This document shows positions 8,810 to 17,110 of a DNA stretch of 64,000 bases, in pieces. Numbering within the stretch: the stretch's first letter is position 1; every line of letters begins with the position of its first letter. The stretch comes from DASTFP01 sp963744345. Its GTDB lineage: Bacteria > Verrucomicrobiota > Verrucomicrobiia > Chthoniobacterales > Terrimicrobiaceae. The stretch is taken from contig CAVUTD010000026.1 of NCBI GenBank assembly GCA_963744345.1, forward strand, positions 62,001 through 126,000. The letters run 5' to 3'. A program made the position numbers and the translations under genes. The notes under the pieces are model-generated. The model was not told the DNA's origin, ran no database searches, and was given only the letters and a program-made list of their open reading frames with translations.

Positions 8810-10716
8810 TCAAGGCGATCTCCATCCTCGCCCTCTTAGGCACGGTAGCAGGATTCGGGTGGGATCTCCGCAAGGCGCCGCTCCCTTCTGACCGTGAGAA
8901 GATTATGGCAAAGGGATGGACTGCTTCTCGCGATGCGCTCGGGACAGCTCTGGTCACCGTCTATCAGCCAGGGGGGCCGGTGAGGCCAGGCAGCACGGGT
9001 GTGAGGACGTATCGCGCTTGGATGTTTTTGTGGAAATGGTGCGAAGTCTTGTCACGAAATCAAAGGCTCGAAGCAGGACGACTTCTCGCGAGACACCTGA
9101 CGTTGGCTCCGCAAGATAACAGAATTATCTTCTTCGGACCGGGAGATGATCGGCACTTCGATCACAATCCGCCTCCTCTCGAAGAGGTGAATCAAGTCCT
9201 GTCCGATCAAAATACCGGTGCCCAGTTGCTGCGGCAGTTGCTCCCCGCCGATCTGGCCGACGCACCAGACAAGGCCATCGCCGAACGTCTGGATCCAAGG
9301 GTCATTGCCGAATGGATTAATGACGAAGAGCTATCTCGTTTACTCTTTGAGAATCTCTCTGATTACGACTATTCTCCCGGGGTTCTGACCCGCCTACAGG
9401 AAGTTTATTTGAGGGATCGGCAGAAATTTAAAGAATATCGTGGCTTGGCGGTCGCCCTTGCGCTCGTTTACGATCAAAGCTTTCCACGATTTTGGCCTCA
9501 CCGCCAAGTCGAGCCCCAGTGGGTCCCGGTCACGGAATTGCCGGTCGCAGAGCGTTTCGCATTCTGGGTGGAAAGCAATGAGTCCGGCGCTCTTCTGCTC
9601 GATTTGCGTAAGCTTAGTCCAGACAACATTAAGTTGGTTGTCGATGCGCCGTTGCCCGCTTCGGAATTTGCATGGGCAAGGAAGAACGTCAGGTACCAAC
9701 GCTCCGAGTTCGCCAAGGCATTCGATGCCGTAACCTACTCGTCTGACCGCGTCAAATCAGGAAACTTTCAGTGGAAATCAGGCGAATACACCTTGCAGAA
9801 CATCTACCACCAGGAAGGGATCTGTGTTGATCAGGCCTACTATGCTAGCATCGCCGGTAAGGCGCGCGGGCTGCCGACGTTGTTCTTTACGGGGCAGGGA
9901 GCCGACGGAGGTCATGCCTGGTTTGGCTATCTGAAATCTGGTGATACTTGGGAACTCGACTGCGGACGCTATAAGAATCAAAATTACGTTATCGGACACG
10001 CTTTGGACCCGCAAACCTGGCGCCCCATAAGCGATCACGAACTGGAGACTCACAGGCAGGGTCGCCGCAAAGGACTGGAGTTCTTTTCGTCGCAGGATGA
10101 CATCCTCATCGGGGAGATGAGTGAGCGTTCCGGGGATGGTGCCAAGGCGTTAAAAGCCTACGAGAGCGCGATACAAGTCTGTCCTCAAAACCGAGCCGGG
10201 TGGAATGCCAAAGCCGCATATCTATGGCGAATCCGAGCACCATTGAACGTTCTCAAGTCTCATTACGAAACGGCTCTTCGACAGTTTACGACAGATCTGG
10301 ACATGCGTGTTGAACAACAGAAAGCGCTGGCTCAACTTGCCAGGCAGCAGGGGGCTTTTGAGGAGGCAGAACGCCTGGAGCAGCAGATCGTCGCACAGAA
10401 CAAACGCAAGCGTTCAGACTTGAGTGTGGGCGTCGCGGTGCAGAAGATGATCTCGCTCGTCGCGGCAAAGCAGTTTGACGACGCTTTTGCAGAATATCGG
10501 CGCCAAGTGGCGAGCCTAGGCAAGTTCGGCGGCGGTAATTTTTTCTATGGTATCGTGCAGCCCTTTGCCGAAGCCCTGCTTGAGAGAGGCGATGCGCGCC
10601 ACGCCAAAGAAGTTCTTATGCTTGCTCGCAAAGCTCTTAAACCAGAGGCCGGCAGCATCATTGATAACGAGCTGAAGGTCCTCGAAAGGCTGGCGGCGGA
10701 CCGCTACAAGGGATGA
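8806..10716 (+). CDS. Exported transglutaminase-like protein with TPR-like C-terminus
   Basis: A 636-residue protein starting at a GTG that overlaps the pilT stop (GTGA). The N-terminus (residues 1-20, hydrophobic after MIK) looks like a signal peptide or anchor. The centre has a transglutaminase-core triad in the right order and spacing: Cys in GICVDQAYYAS, His in GGHAWFGYL and Asp in WELDCGRY. The C-terminal third is helical with repeat-like segments (SGDGAKALKAYESAIQVCP, AFEEAERLEQQI), consistent with TPRs. It probably acts in the periplasm as a protease or crosslinking-type enzyme on envelope proteins or peptidoglycan. The link to pili is inferred from translational coupling only. Confidence 0.75.
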   Translation: MIKAISILALLGTVAGFGWDLRKAPLPSDREKIMAKGWTASRDALGTALVTVYQPGGPVRPGSTGVRTYRAWMFLWKWCEVLSRNQRLEAGRLLARHLTLAPQDNRIIFFGPGDDRHFDHNPPPLEEVNQVLSDQNTGAQLLRQLLPADLADAPDKAIAERLDPRVIAEWINDEELSRLLFENLSDYDYSPGVLTRLQEVYLRDRQKFKEYRGLAVALALVYDQSFPRFWPHRQVEPQWVPVTELPVAERFAFWVESNESGALLLDLRKLSPDNIKLVVDAPLPASEFAWARKNVRYQRSEFAKAFDAVTYSSDRVKSGNFQWKSGEYTLQNIYHQEGICVDQAYYASIAGKARGLPTLFFTGQGADGGHAWFGYLKSGDTWELDCGRYKNQNYVIGHALDPQTWRPISDHELETHRQGRRKGLEFFSSQDDILIGEMSERSGDGAKALKAYESAIQVCPQNRAGWNAKAAYLWRIRAPLNVLKSHYETALRQFTTDLDMRVEQQKALAQLARQQGAFEEAERLEQQIVAQNKRKRSDLSVGVAVQKMISLVAAKQFDDAFAEYRRQVASLGKFGGGNFFYGIVQPFAEALLERGDARHAKEVLMLARKALKPEAGSIIDNELKVLERLAADRYKG

Positions 10717-10725
10717 GATCGCCGC

Positions 10726-11004
10726 TTAGACGCTCACACCTTCTCGAATTTTCTTTTTTCTTTGTTCTCTCTTCTCTTCGAGCCTGGAGATCTCCATCGC
10801 TAGCTGTTTGCAAAGTTGCGATTCAGAATCTGCATCTCCCGCGGCTTTCTTGAGCTCTCCCTCAAGAAACACCTTCTTCTCGGCGATCTTCGCCGTAATT
10901 TCAGCATCAACTTCTGCGAGCTGACGCTTTTGTTCTTCGGTCAGAGTCTGACTAGGTGACTCTTTTTCAAGCCGGCTCATGGCGAGTTCGAACGCGGATT
11001 TCAT
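10726..11004 (-). CDS. Small coiled-coil hypothetical protein
   Basis: I do not recognise this 92-residue protein. It is almost wholly charged helix (EEQKRQLAEVDAEITAKIAE, then LEEKREQRKKKIREGV), with no signal peptide or membrane segment, so it should be a soluble coiled coil. The ATG at 11004 (MKSAFELAMSRLEKE) is preferred; a start 33 bases upstream is possible. It converges with the transglutaminase gene, 9 bases apart, and is divergent from the HAD gene. Confidence 0.55.
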   Translation of the reverse strand: MKSAFELAMSRLEKESPSQTLTEEQKRQLAEVDAEITAKIAEKKVFLEGELKKAAGDADSESQLCKQLAMEISRLEEKREQRKKKIREGVSV

Positions 11005-11082
11005 AGTTGAACTATAATCATCCAATGGACTGTCCATACAGAAAAATTGCCGGAAGCAGGAAGATGTGTAGCGTCAGTGACG

Positions 11083-11916
11083 ATGTCCCGGATTCGACTG
11101 CTGAGCACCGATTTTGACGGCACCCTTATCCCGATGGGATCCGAAGAAGCTTGCCCCTCACGTTTCGCGGCTGCGCTCAACGAACACCATGGCCGCGGCG
11201 GGCTGTGGGCGATTAATACTGGTCGCAGCCTCGATCACGCGGTTGATGGGTTAAGACTCTTCAACGCCCCGCTGGAGCCGCACTTTCTGCTCACGCATGA
11301 ACGGGAGATCTACCGGAAAAGGGCTGACGGTAGCTGGATTCCTCACGGAGACTGGAATTCGATTTGCCATCGAAAGCATATCGAACTCTTCGGGCAAGCG
11401 CTCGAAATTTTCGCCTTTATCGAGCAGCTCGCGCAGGAGACTGAGGGGATCACGGTTCTGTACGAAGAAAAGGCTCCTGCTGGTTTGGTGACAAGCTCTG
11501 AAGAAGTGATGGAGTTTGTCGTGAACGAAATTCAAAGGGAAGCGGCACGGCTGCCTGACTTTAGCTTTCAACGAAACAGCATCTATCTGCGCTTCTGTCA
11601 CGTTGACTATCATAAAGGCTCCGCCTTAGGAGAATTGTGCCGCTTGGAACAAATTCCGGCAGATTCGGTGTTCGCAGCTGGCGATCACTTTAACGACATC
11701 TCCATGCTGGATGGCTCGTACGCTAAGATGATCGCGTGCCCAGCAAACGCTATCGATCCGGTCAAGGAACTGGTCCGTTGCTCACAGGGATATATAGCAG
11801 AAAGATGTTGGGCCGATGGAATTGCCGAAGCGGTCGAATTCTATGAGAGCCGCCGCAACGACGTGAACCCGCCCGGAGAGCGTGTCGATGGTGCGACGAT
11901 CAGGCGCCGGGCCTAA
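11083..11916 (+). CDS. HAD-superfamily phosphatase (Cof/sucrose-phosphatase-like)
   Basis: A 277-residue HAD hydrolase. Motif I is TDFDGTLIP near the N-terminus, with the nucleophile Asp. Motif II corresponds to INTGRS, and motif III/IV lies around HKGSALGELC and AAGDHFNDISMLD, the usual metal-binding Asp pair. The large cap between motifs II and III is the C2B (Cof/sucrose-phosphate phosphatase) arrangement. It probably removes phosphate from a sugar phosphate or cofactor. The ATG at 11083 gives MSRIRLLSTDFDGT. The last 17 bases overlap the opposite-strand gene ending at 11900. Confidence 0.8.
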   Translation: MSRIRLLSTDFDGTLIPMGSEEACPSRFAAALNEHHGRGGLWAINTGRSLDHAVDGLRLFNAPLEPHFLLTHEREIYRKRADGSWIPHGDWNSICHRKHIELFGQALEIFAFIEQLAQETEGITVLYEEKAPAGLVTSSEEVMEFVVNEIQREAARLPDFSFQRNSIYLRFCHVDYHKGSALGELCRLEQIPADSVFAAGDHFNDISMLDGSYAKMIACPANAIDPVKELVRCSQGYIAERCWADGIAEAVEFYESRRNDVNPPGERVDGATIRRRA

Positions 11917-12328
11917 GACGATAACGCCCAGCTGCTACACGCTGGATCGCTGCAATTTTTTTGCCCGTGCTGCTGAACCATACATGAACATTCTGATTTT
12001 TGACCCCGAGCTTGGCCGAGAGTTCCCTCACACCGACGCCCTTGTCACCGGCGGCTCTAAGCGCCGCAAGAATGCGAGCCTTCAACGCGCCGCGCCGACC
12101 ACTGGCTTGAGATTCAGCGCCCTTTGTTTTGGCTTCAGTCGTGGAGCCGGCCGAGCGTCGCCGACCTGGGCTCCTTCTGCGTCTGCCGCCAAGTTCAGCT
12201 TTTTCGCCGGAATAAAGGCCTGTCATCTGAGCTTCGAGCTTCTTGACTTCGTCGAGAAGAGAGTCGCGCTTTCTCGTCAGCTTGATGAGGCTCTCAAGCG
12301 TGGGGGTATCGATTTTTGAGAGGTCCAT
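11900..12328 (-). CDS. Hypothetical protein with coiled coil, basic linker and winged-helix-like end
   Basis: 142 residues. The N-terminal 45 form a helix (LIKLTRKRDSLLDEVKKLEA), followed by a highly basic linker (GGRRRRSPGRRRSAGS). The C-terminal 60 residues (LKARILAALRAAGDKGVGVR then ELSAKLGV) look like a small winged-helix DNA-binding fold. This suggests a nucleoid- or DNA-associated protein. I recall similar unnamed proteins in Verrucomicrobia but cannot name a family. It converges with the HAD phosphatase, overlapping by 17 bases, and starts 53 bases from the divergent phosphopantetheinyl transferase gene. Confidence 0.65.
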   Translation of the reverse strand: MDLSKIDTPTLESLIKLTRKRDSLLDEVKKLEAQMTGLYSGEKAELGGRRRRSPGRRRSAGSTTEAKTKGAESQASGRRGALKARILAALRAAGDKGVGVRELSAKLGVKNQNVHVWFSSTGKKIAAIQRVAAGRYRLRPGA

Positions 12329-12381
12329 AAGTCGATAACTTTAGCTAACACCTATGGCATTATGCAAGCAAATAATTAGGC

Positions 12382-13077
12382 ATGGAAAGTTTTTCGCCTT
12401 TAGAATGGATTGACTATGAGGTTGGAGGTTTAGAGCTTCCTGAGCAAGGATTTCACCTGTGGCAGATTCGTCCATCACACCTCTTTGTGCAGTATTTAAG
12501 TGCGAAGGAATTGTTGCGTTATGAGGGGATGATGAACGAAGAGGTAAAGCTCAGCTATTGTTCTGCTCAAGGTGGACTTCGGAAAATCGCATCCTTTTAC
12601 ATGAGTTGTCGTCCTGAGGACGTCAATATGTATCGAGGCAGGCGGGGCAAGCCTTATGTCCCCGGCGCTCCGCAGTTCAACTTAACACATACAGGCAGCA
12701 TCATCCTGGCGGCGTTTGCAGCGAGTCCTGTGGGTGTAGACATCGAGTCGACAGAGCGGATCGTCCGGGGAGAAGCCATTGCGCGAAGGCATTTTTCTCA
12801 CGAAGAAGTTAAGGGGCTCCAGGCGTCCGATGAAACTCTTAAAATCTTAACATTTCTTCGTTATTGGGTGTGCAAAGAGGCCATGGTCAAGCTGAGCGGT
12901 GATGGCATTTATCATGGACTCAGGTATGCGCGAGTGGATTTAGCAAGCGGCAACCGGTCGCATGGGACCTATAGAGGGCGCAACGTGTGGTTAAAGGAAT
13001 TTCGTCCATTGCATAATTTGGTCGCGGCGCTCGCCTCGTGGCGACCACTGAAAGCAAATGGCTTCTTTCGAATCTAA
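12382..13077 (+). CDS. 4'-phosphopantetheinyl transferase superfamily protein (Sfp-type)
   Basis: Transfers the phosphopantetheine arm from CoA to carrier proteins. The 231-residue length is typical of the Sfp/AcpT class. Diagnostic motifs are FNLTHTGSIILAA (about 95-107), GVDIEST (about 114-120, Mg ligands) and RYWVCKEAMVKLSGDG (about 156-171, the WxxKEA motif). It probably activates acyl or peptidyl carrier proteins, though no carrier or synthase gene is in the window. The ATG lies 53 bases from the divergent winged-helix gene in a locally AT-rich spacer. The DEAD-box helicase gene begins 23 bases downstream on the same strand. Confidence 0.88.
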   Translation: MESFSPLEWIDYEVGGLELPEQGFHLWQIRPSHLFVQYLSAKELLRYEGMMNEEVKLSYCSAQGGLRKIASFYMSCRPEDVNMYRGRRGKPYVPGAPQFNLTHTGSIILAAFAASPVGVDIESTERIVRGEAIARRHFSHEEVKGLQASDETLKILTFLRYWVCKEAMVKLSGDGIYHGLRYARVDLASGNRSHGTYRGRNVWLKEFRPLHNLVAALASWRPLKANGFFRI

Positions 13078-13100
13078 AAGCTGCTAATAGAAATAAGGTC

Positions 13101-14330
13101 ATGTCCTTTCAGAGCTTGGGGTTGTCGAATTCGGTCGTTCACGGGGTTCAGCGGGTGGGCTATCTGGATCCTTCGCCGATACAACTTCGCGCGATTCCTG
13201 TGATTCTCTCCGGAAGGGACGTGATCGCCTCCGCCCAAACAGGGACGGGAAAGACGGCGGCTTTCAGCCTTCCGCTGCTTACGCTCTTGGATCCGCCCCG
13301 GCAGGTTCCGCGTTGTTTGGTTTTGGAGCCGACGCGTGAGCTGGCGATGCAAGTGGAGACGGCATTTCGCGACTACGCGCGATTCACACACATTAGGGTA
13401 GCGCTAATTCATGGCGGCGTCGGATATGGCAAACAGAGAGAGGCGTTGCGGATCGGGTGCGATGTTGTCGTCGCCACACCCGGGCGGTTGTTAGATCATA
13501 TGCAGCGAGGCGCGGTGCAACTCGCCGGGCTCGAATTTCTGGTCCTGGATGAAGTGGATCGAATGTTGGACATGGGATTTCTCCCCGACGTCCGGAGGAT
13601 CGTTGAGCAATGTCCCAAGCAAAGACAAACGTTGCTTTTCTCGGCGACGATTCCTGAAGAAATTGAACAACTGGCTGCGTGGTGCTTGCGCGATCCCGTC
13701 AAGATTCAAATCGGCGTCCGGCGTTCGCCGGCCGATACGATAAACCATGCATTGTATCCTGTGGCCGCAGTGCAGAAATTTGAGCTTCTTATCGCATTGC
13801 TGGAGCGCACGCAGTTTGACAGTGTTCTGATCTTCTGTCGCACCAAGGAGGGCGCCGATCGCATTGCCCGACAGCTAAAGGTTCAAAATCATTCAGTTGC
13901 TGTCTTACATTCGAACCGAACGCAAGTGGAACGTGTTGAGGCATTGGAGGGATTTAAGAATGGGCGCTACGAAGTGATGGTGGCTACGGACATCGCGGCA
14001 CGCGGCATTGACATCGCCGGAGTGAGTCATGTGATCAATTATGATGTTCCGCAGCACCCCGAGGATTATGTGCATCGGATTGGGCGGACTGGGCGCGCGC
14101 AAAACGTCGGTGATGCCTTTACGATCATGACGGCGGAGGAGCTTCCTCATGTGAAAGAGATCGAACACTTCATTGCTCAAAAGATTCCGCGCCTTAAGCT
14201 TGAGAATTTTTCTTATGTCTATTCCGCGGTCTTTGATGAAGAGAGAGCCCAAGCCGCTCTTCGCAGCGCTGGTAAAGGTGTGAGGTCACACCGTGGCGTC
14301 TCCTTCGGTGTGCGACGACGGCGGCGTTAG
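13101..14330 (+). CDS. DEAD-box-type ATP-dependent RNA helicase (RhlE-like)
   Basis: A 409-residue RNA helicase core. Visible motifs: Q motif (GYLDPSPIQLRAIP), motif I AQTGTGKT, Ia EPTRELA, Ib ATPGRLLDHM, motif II LDEVDRMLDMGF, motif III SAT, motif IV VLIFCRTK, motif V ATDIAARGIDI and motif VI HRIGRTGR. Motif II reads DEVD instead of DEAD, a conservative change. The basic tail (HRGVSFGVRRRRR) is usual for RNA contact. Probably acts in ribosome assembly or RNA decay. The ATG at 13101 gives MSFQSLGLSN; a longer start would overlap the upstream gene. Confidence 0.9.
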   Translation: MSFQSLGLSNSVVHGVQRVGYLDPSPIQLRAIPVILSGRDVIASAQTGTGKTAAFSLPLLTLLDPPRQVPRCLVLEPTRELAMQVETAFRDYARFTHIRVALIHGGVGYGKQREALRIGCDVVVATPGRLLDHMQRGAVQLAGLEFLVLDEVDRMLDMGFLPDVRRIVEQCPKQRQTLLFSATIPEEIEQLAAWCLRDPVKIQIGVRRSPADTINHALYPVAAVQKFELLIALLERTQFDSVLIFCRTKEGADRIARQLKVQNHSVAVLHSNRTQVERVEALEGFKNGRYEVMVATDIAARGIDIAGVSHVINYDVPQHPEDYVHRIGRTGRAQNVGDAFTIMTAEELPHVKEIEHFIAQKIPRLKLENFSYVYSAVFDEERAQAALRSAGKGVRSHRGVSFGVRRRRR

Positions 14331-14331
14331 A

Positions 14332-15138
14332 CTAGCGACCGTTGGCGAATTCATAGGCCGCCTTCAGCTCTGCGTTGGAAATATCCGAAAGAACTTCATT
14401 GTGGCCCGATCCGCGGACACGCCACAGTTTTTTTGGACCGGCGTACTCTTCAAAGAGCCTTATCGCGGAATGTATCGGGATGATGTGATCGTCCTCAGCG
14501 ACAATCATGGCGAGCGGTAGGCGGAGACCTTGCAAAGCGAGCGACGAGTCATAGCGATCTTGCAAGATTAGACTGACCGGGGCCCAGGGGTAGTGTTTTT
14601 TGGCTACGGACGCCAGGGAATCAAAGGGTGTAACAAGCAAAGCTCCTTTGATGGAGTCGGTCCGCTGTGCTGCGGCTGCACACGCGACGCCCGTCCCAAG
14701 AGACTCGCCCAAGAGAACCAGTGGTCGCGCGATAAGATCGATCGCATTGAGGGCAGCGAGAACCAGGCTCTTCTCACTCGGGGTTCCCGGTCGCGCGCCA
14801 TAACCAGGATACTCCAGTATGAAGATTGGCGGGGTAACACCGGCATCACCTAAGCGCGAAATGATGTACGTCCGATATAAGGAATGACCGGCATTTCCAT
14901 GAAGGATGAGAACGGGAAAACCTCGGCCTTCCTTTTTTTGCCATCCGATAAAGTTTCCGTCGGCGTCGCGCCACGGCAGAAGCCCTTCGCGTGCCGCGCG
15001 GGGCTCAAGAGTTTCGAAAGTGGCTTGTTCCGGATAATAGATGAGCATGCGCTGAACGGCATAGGCGAAGACCGTGCCTGCGAAAAACAGAATCAGCAGT
15101 AGTCCGATTAGTCGCGCTACCATCTCCGGCATTGCCAT
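14332..15138 (-). CDS. Membrane-anchored alpha/beta hydrolase
   Basis: A 268-residue alpha/beta hydrolase with one N-terminal membrane segment (MVARLIGLLLILFFAG region), as in BEM46/FrsA-like hydrolases anchored at the inner membrane. The oxyanion region is LILHGNAG. The nucleophile Ser is in LLGESLGTG, the acid in VAEDDHIIP and the His in GSGHNE, so the catalytic triad is complete. The substrate is unknown. The ATG at 15138 is chosen because the membrane helix follows directly; a second ATG two codons later is also possible. It converges with the helicase gene, with 1 base between stops. Confidence 0.8.
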   Translation of the reverse strand: MAMPEMVARLIGLLLILFFAGTVFAYAVQRMLIYYPEQATFETLEPRAAREGLLPWRDADGNFIGWQKKEGRGFPVLILHGNAGHSLYRTYIISRLGDAGVTPPIFILEYPGYGARPGTPSEKSLVLAALNAIDLIARPLVLLGESLGTGVACAAAAQRTDSIKGALLVTPFDSLASVAKKHYPWAPVSLILQDRYDSSLALQGLRLPLAMIVAEDDHIIPIHSAIRLFEEYAGPKKLWRVRGSGHNEVLSDISNAELKAAYEFANGR

Positions 15139-15295
15139 GGTCGAAGTTGGCGAGATCCCATAAGCGCACAATATGGCATATTTCGGCGATCCGCTTCAGG
15201 GAAAGCCCCCAATGGCGATTGATCTCCGCCGCTCGGGCGCGCGAGATAATTTTGGATGGCATTGGGTAGCTTGGCTGGGTCCCCTTTTGAGAGGC

Positions 15296-15323
15296 TTGAA
15301 ATCCGACGAGCTTGGGATATAGG
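15296..15323 (+). promoter_or_regulatory. Probable sigma-70-type promoter of tRNA-Val
   Basis: TTGAAA at 15296-15301 and TATAGG at 15318-15323 are separated by 16 bases and lie just upstream of the tRNA start at 15337. The position and -35 match are good; the -10 is imperfect. Not experimentally supported. Confidence 0.4.
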
Positions 15324-15336
15324 AGCCTTAAGTTTT

Positions 15337-15408
15337 GCGCGATTAGCTCAGTGGTAGAGCGCCTGCTTCACACGCAGGAAGTCGCAGGTTCAAACCCTGC
15401 ATCGCGCA
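15337..15408 (+). tRNA. tRNA-Val (anticodon CAC)
   Basis: A complete cloverleaf can be folded by eye. The acceptor stem GCGCGAT pairs with ATCGCGC, the D arm contains TAGCTCAGTGGTAGAGC, the anticodon stem CCTGC/GCAGG encloses loop TTCACAC with anticodon CAC (reads GTG), and the T arm is GCAGG-TTCAAAC-CCTGC. The discriminator base is A and the CCA end is not encoded. The 270 bases downstream, up to thiS, carry no gene. Confidence 0.95.
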
Positions 15409-15678
15409 CGCCGCGAGAATAATGAGCGTTTCTCAAGGTGGCCCCCACGGGTTTCGCAATTACGCTTTTTTCGGATATCTACCGCTGGAGAGTGGGATGC
15501 AGCCGCCTAAGCGCACCCGATTTGCAGTCGCATGAAAGGTGATCTCTTGGAGACGGGACAGCAGACGAAACATGGATGACCGTGGCTGCCGGGAACAAAG
15601 GGGCTTCTCGAATGTTGCCATGACTGCTCTGGGTGCTCTTCTGCGCAAGTCCTTCTTGGCCTTTGAGGAGCTAACTAG

Positions 15679-15876
15679 TTATCCGCCGGCAGCTACGCGC
15701 AGGACTTCCAGTCGATCTTCGTTGGAGAGCGCGGTCTGCGCCCATTCTGAGCGTAAAAGTGCAGTACCGTTGTGTTCGACCAGAATAGTCTCGGGCACCA
15801 ACCGAAGCTCGCTGACCAGATCAAAAACGGTCTGCGCCCCAACGTCTTGTCTTTGACCATTGAGGAAAACATTCAT
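15679..15876 (-). CDS. thiS: Sulfur carrier protein ThiS
   Basis: A 65-residue ubiquitin-like protein ending in the diagnostic Gly-Gly (VAAGG). That terminus is adenylated and converted to a thiocarboxylate that donates sulfur to the thiazole ring of thiamine. It opens with a beta-strand MNVFLNGQRQDV, as ThiS does. It starts 5 bases after the thiH stop, so the two are one operon. ThiG, usually adjacent, is not found downstream. Confidence 0.88.
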   Translation of the reverse strand: MNVFLNGQRQDVGAQTVFDLVSELRLVPETILVEHNGTALLRSEWAQTALSNEDRLEVLRVAAGG

Positions 15877-15881
15877 GACAC

Positions 15882-16994
15882 TCAGGCTGCGTTCAGGATC
15901 GCGGCGTCCCAGTCTTTCCAGACGGGCTCGAGCCCGAGTTCCTGCAGTCGGGCGGCGACGACCTCGGCGGGGCGCTCGTCGGAAATGGCAAACTGCCCTT
16001 CAGCGCGATCACCGATTGCCGCGATCTGGCGCCCGCGGATCGTCTGGTGCAGATGTTCTTTACCCTGTCTGGTATAGCCCCCCGGTTCCGTATGGCTGCC
16101 TGCGCTCATCATGGTCACGCCAAGAGGAGCTAGGGCATCGCGCAGGGCGGTCGGTTCGCGCGTGCTGAGAACGATTCCGATCTGCGGAAAGGTAATGCGC
16201 AGTGCACAAAGCAGCTGAATAAATTCGCGGTCAGGCAGGGAATGTGTGGACTGGAAGTCGCCTGCCGCCGGTCGCAAGCGTGGCAGACTGACGGTGATCT
16301 GGGCCTTCCAACAGGTGCGCAGCAAATACTCGAGATGGCTTGCGAGAGCTAGGGCTTCTTCGCGCCAATGCCATAGTCCGTAAAGAGCACCGATGCCGAT
16401 GCGGCGAAAACCCGCCTCATAGGCCCGTTCAGGGCAGTCCAATCGCCAGTCAAAATCCTTCTTCGGGCCGGAAAGATGGATTTTAGAGTACGTGGGGCGG
16501 TGATAGGTCTCCTGGTAAACAACCAACCCCTCAGCCCCAGCGTTGACCAAAGGCACATAATCCTTCACCTCCATGGGCGCTACTTCCAGGCTGACACTCG
16601 GGACTGCCGCCGAAAGCCGCTGAACGCAACGCTTCAAATAATCGCCAGAAACAAATTTGGGATGCTCCCCGGCGACGATCAGAATGTTGCGGAAACCTTG
16701 GCCGATAAGGTATGCGGCTTCGCGGGCGACTTCCTCGATATCGAGCGTGACGCGCAGAATGGCGTTCTCGCGGGAAAAGCCGCAGTAGGCACAGGAGTTG
16801 ATGCACTCGTTGGAAAGATAAAGCGGAGCGAAGAGGCGCATCGTGCGTCCGAAGTAACGCCGAGTAATCGCGGCGGATTCACGTGCCATCAGCTCGAGGT
16901 TCTGGTCTGAGCAGGGAGCTAGCAGTGCTTCAAATTGTCGCAGAAGCGCAGATCTATCACGGACCACTTCAGTGATATCGGAAGAGAATGCCAT
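15882..16994 (-). CDS. thiH: 2-iminoacetate synthase ThiH (radical SAM)
   Basis: Radical-SAM tyrosine lyase that cleaves tyrosine to dehydroglycine (2-iminoacetate) for thiazole synthesis. About 370 residues, normal for ThiH. The [4Fe-4S]/SAM motif is in LSNECINSCAYCGFSREN (Cys-x3-Cys-x2-Cys), followed by ILIVAGEHPKFV and GAEGLVVYQETYH, and by GIGALYGLWHWR and SAGSHTEPGGY near the end, all typical of ThiH. The ATG at 16994 (MAFSSDITEVV) is favoured over an upstream in-frame start. thiS follows after 5 bases; thiG is missing from this operon. I see no TPP riboswitch in the 95 bases upstream. Confidence 0.92.
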   Translation of the reverse strand: MAFSSDITEVVRDRSALLRQFEALLAPCSDQNLELMARESAAITRRYFGRTMRLFAPLYLSNECINSCAYCGFSRENAILRVTLDIEEVAREAAYLIGQGFRNILIVAGEHPKFVSGDYLKRCVQRLSAAVPSVSLEVAPMEVKDYVPLVNAGAEGLVVYQETYHRPTYSKIHLSGPKKDFDWRLDCPERAYEAGFRRIGIGALYGLWHWREEALALASHLEYLLRTCWKAQITVSLPRLRPAAGDFQSTHSLPDREFIQLLCALRITFPQIGIVLSTREPTALRDALAPLGVTMMSAGSHTEPGGYTRQGKEHLHQTIRGRQIAAIGDRAEGQFAISDERPAEVVAARLQELGLEPVWKDWDAAILNAA

Positions 16995-17110
16995 GCTAAT
17001 TAAGACCGGAGACAATTAATCACAGCCTGGGGAAGACACAAAGAAAACGAGCAGGCTTCTGGAAGAGTTGGCCCTGTGCGGTAGGTGTGCTCTATGATTA
17101 GAGTTCATCA

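Noticed and set aside
17016..17110. A TPP riboswitch before thiH
   Set aside because: No match to the THI box in the 95-base spacer; the same is true upstream of thiE.
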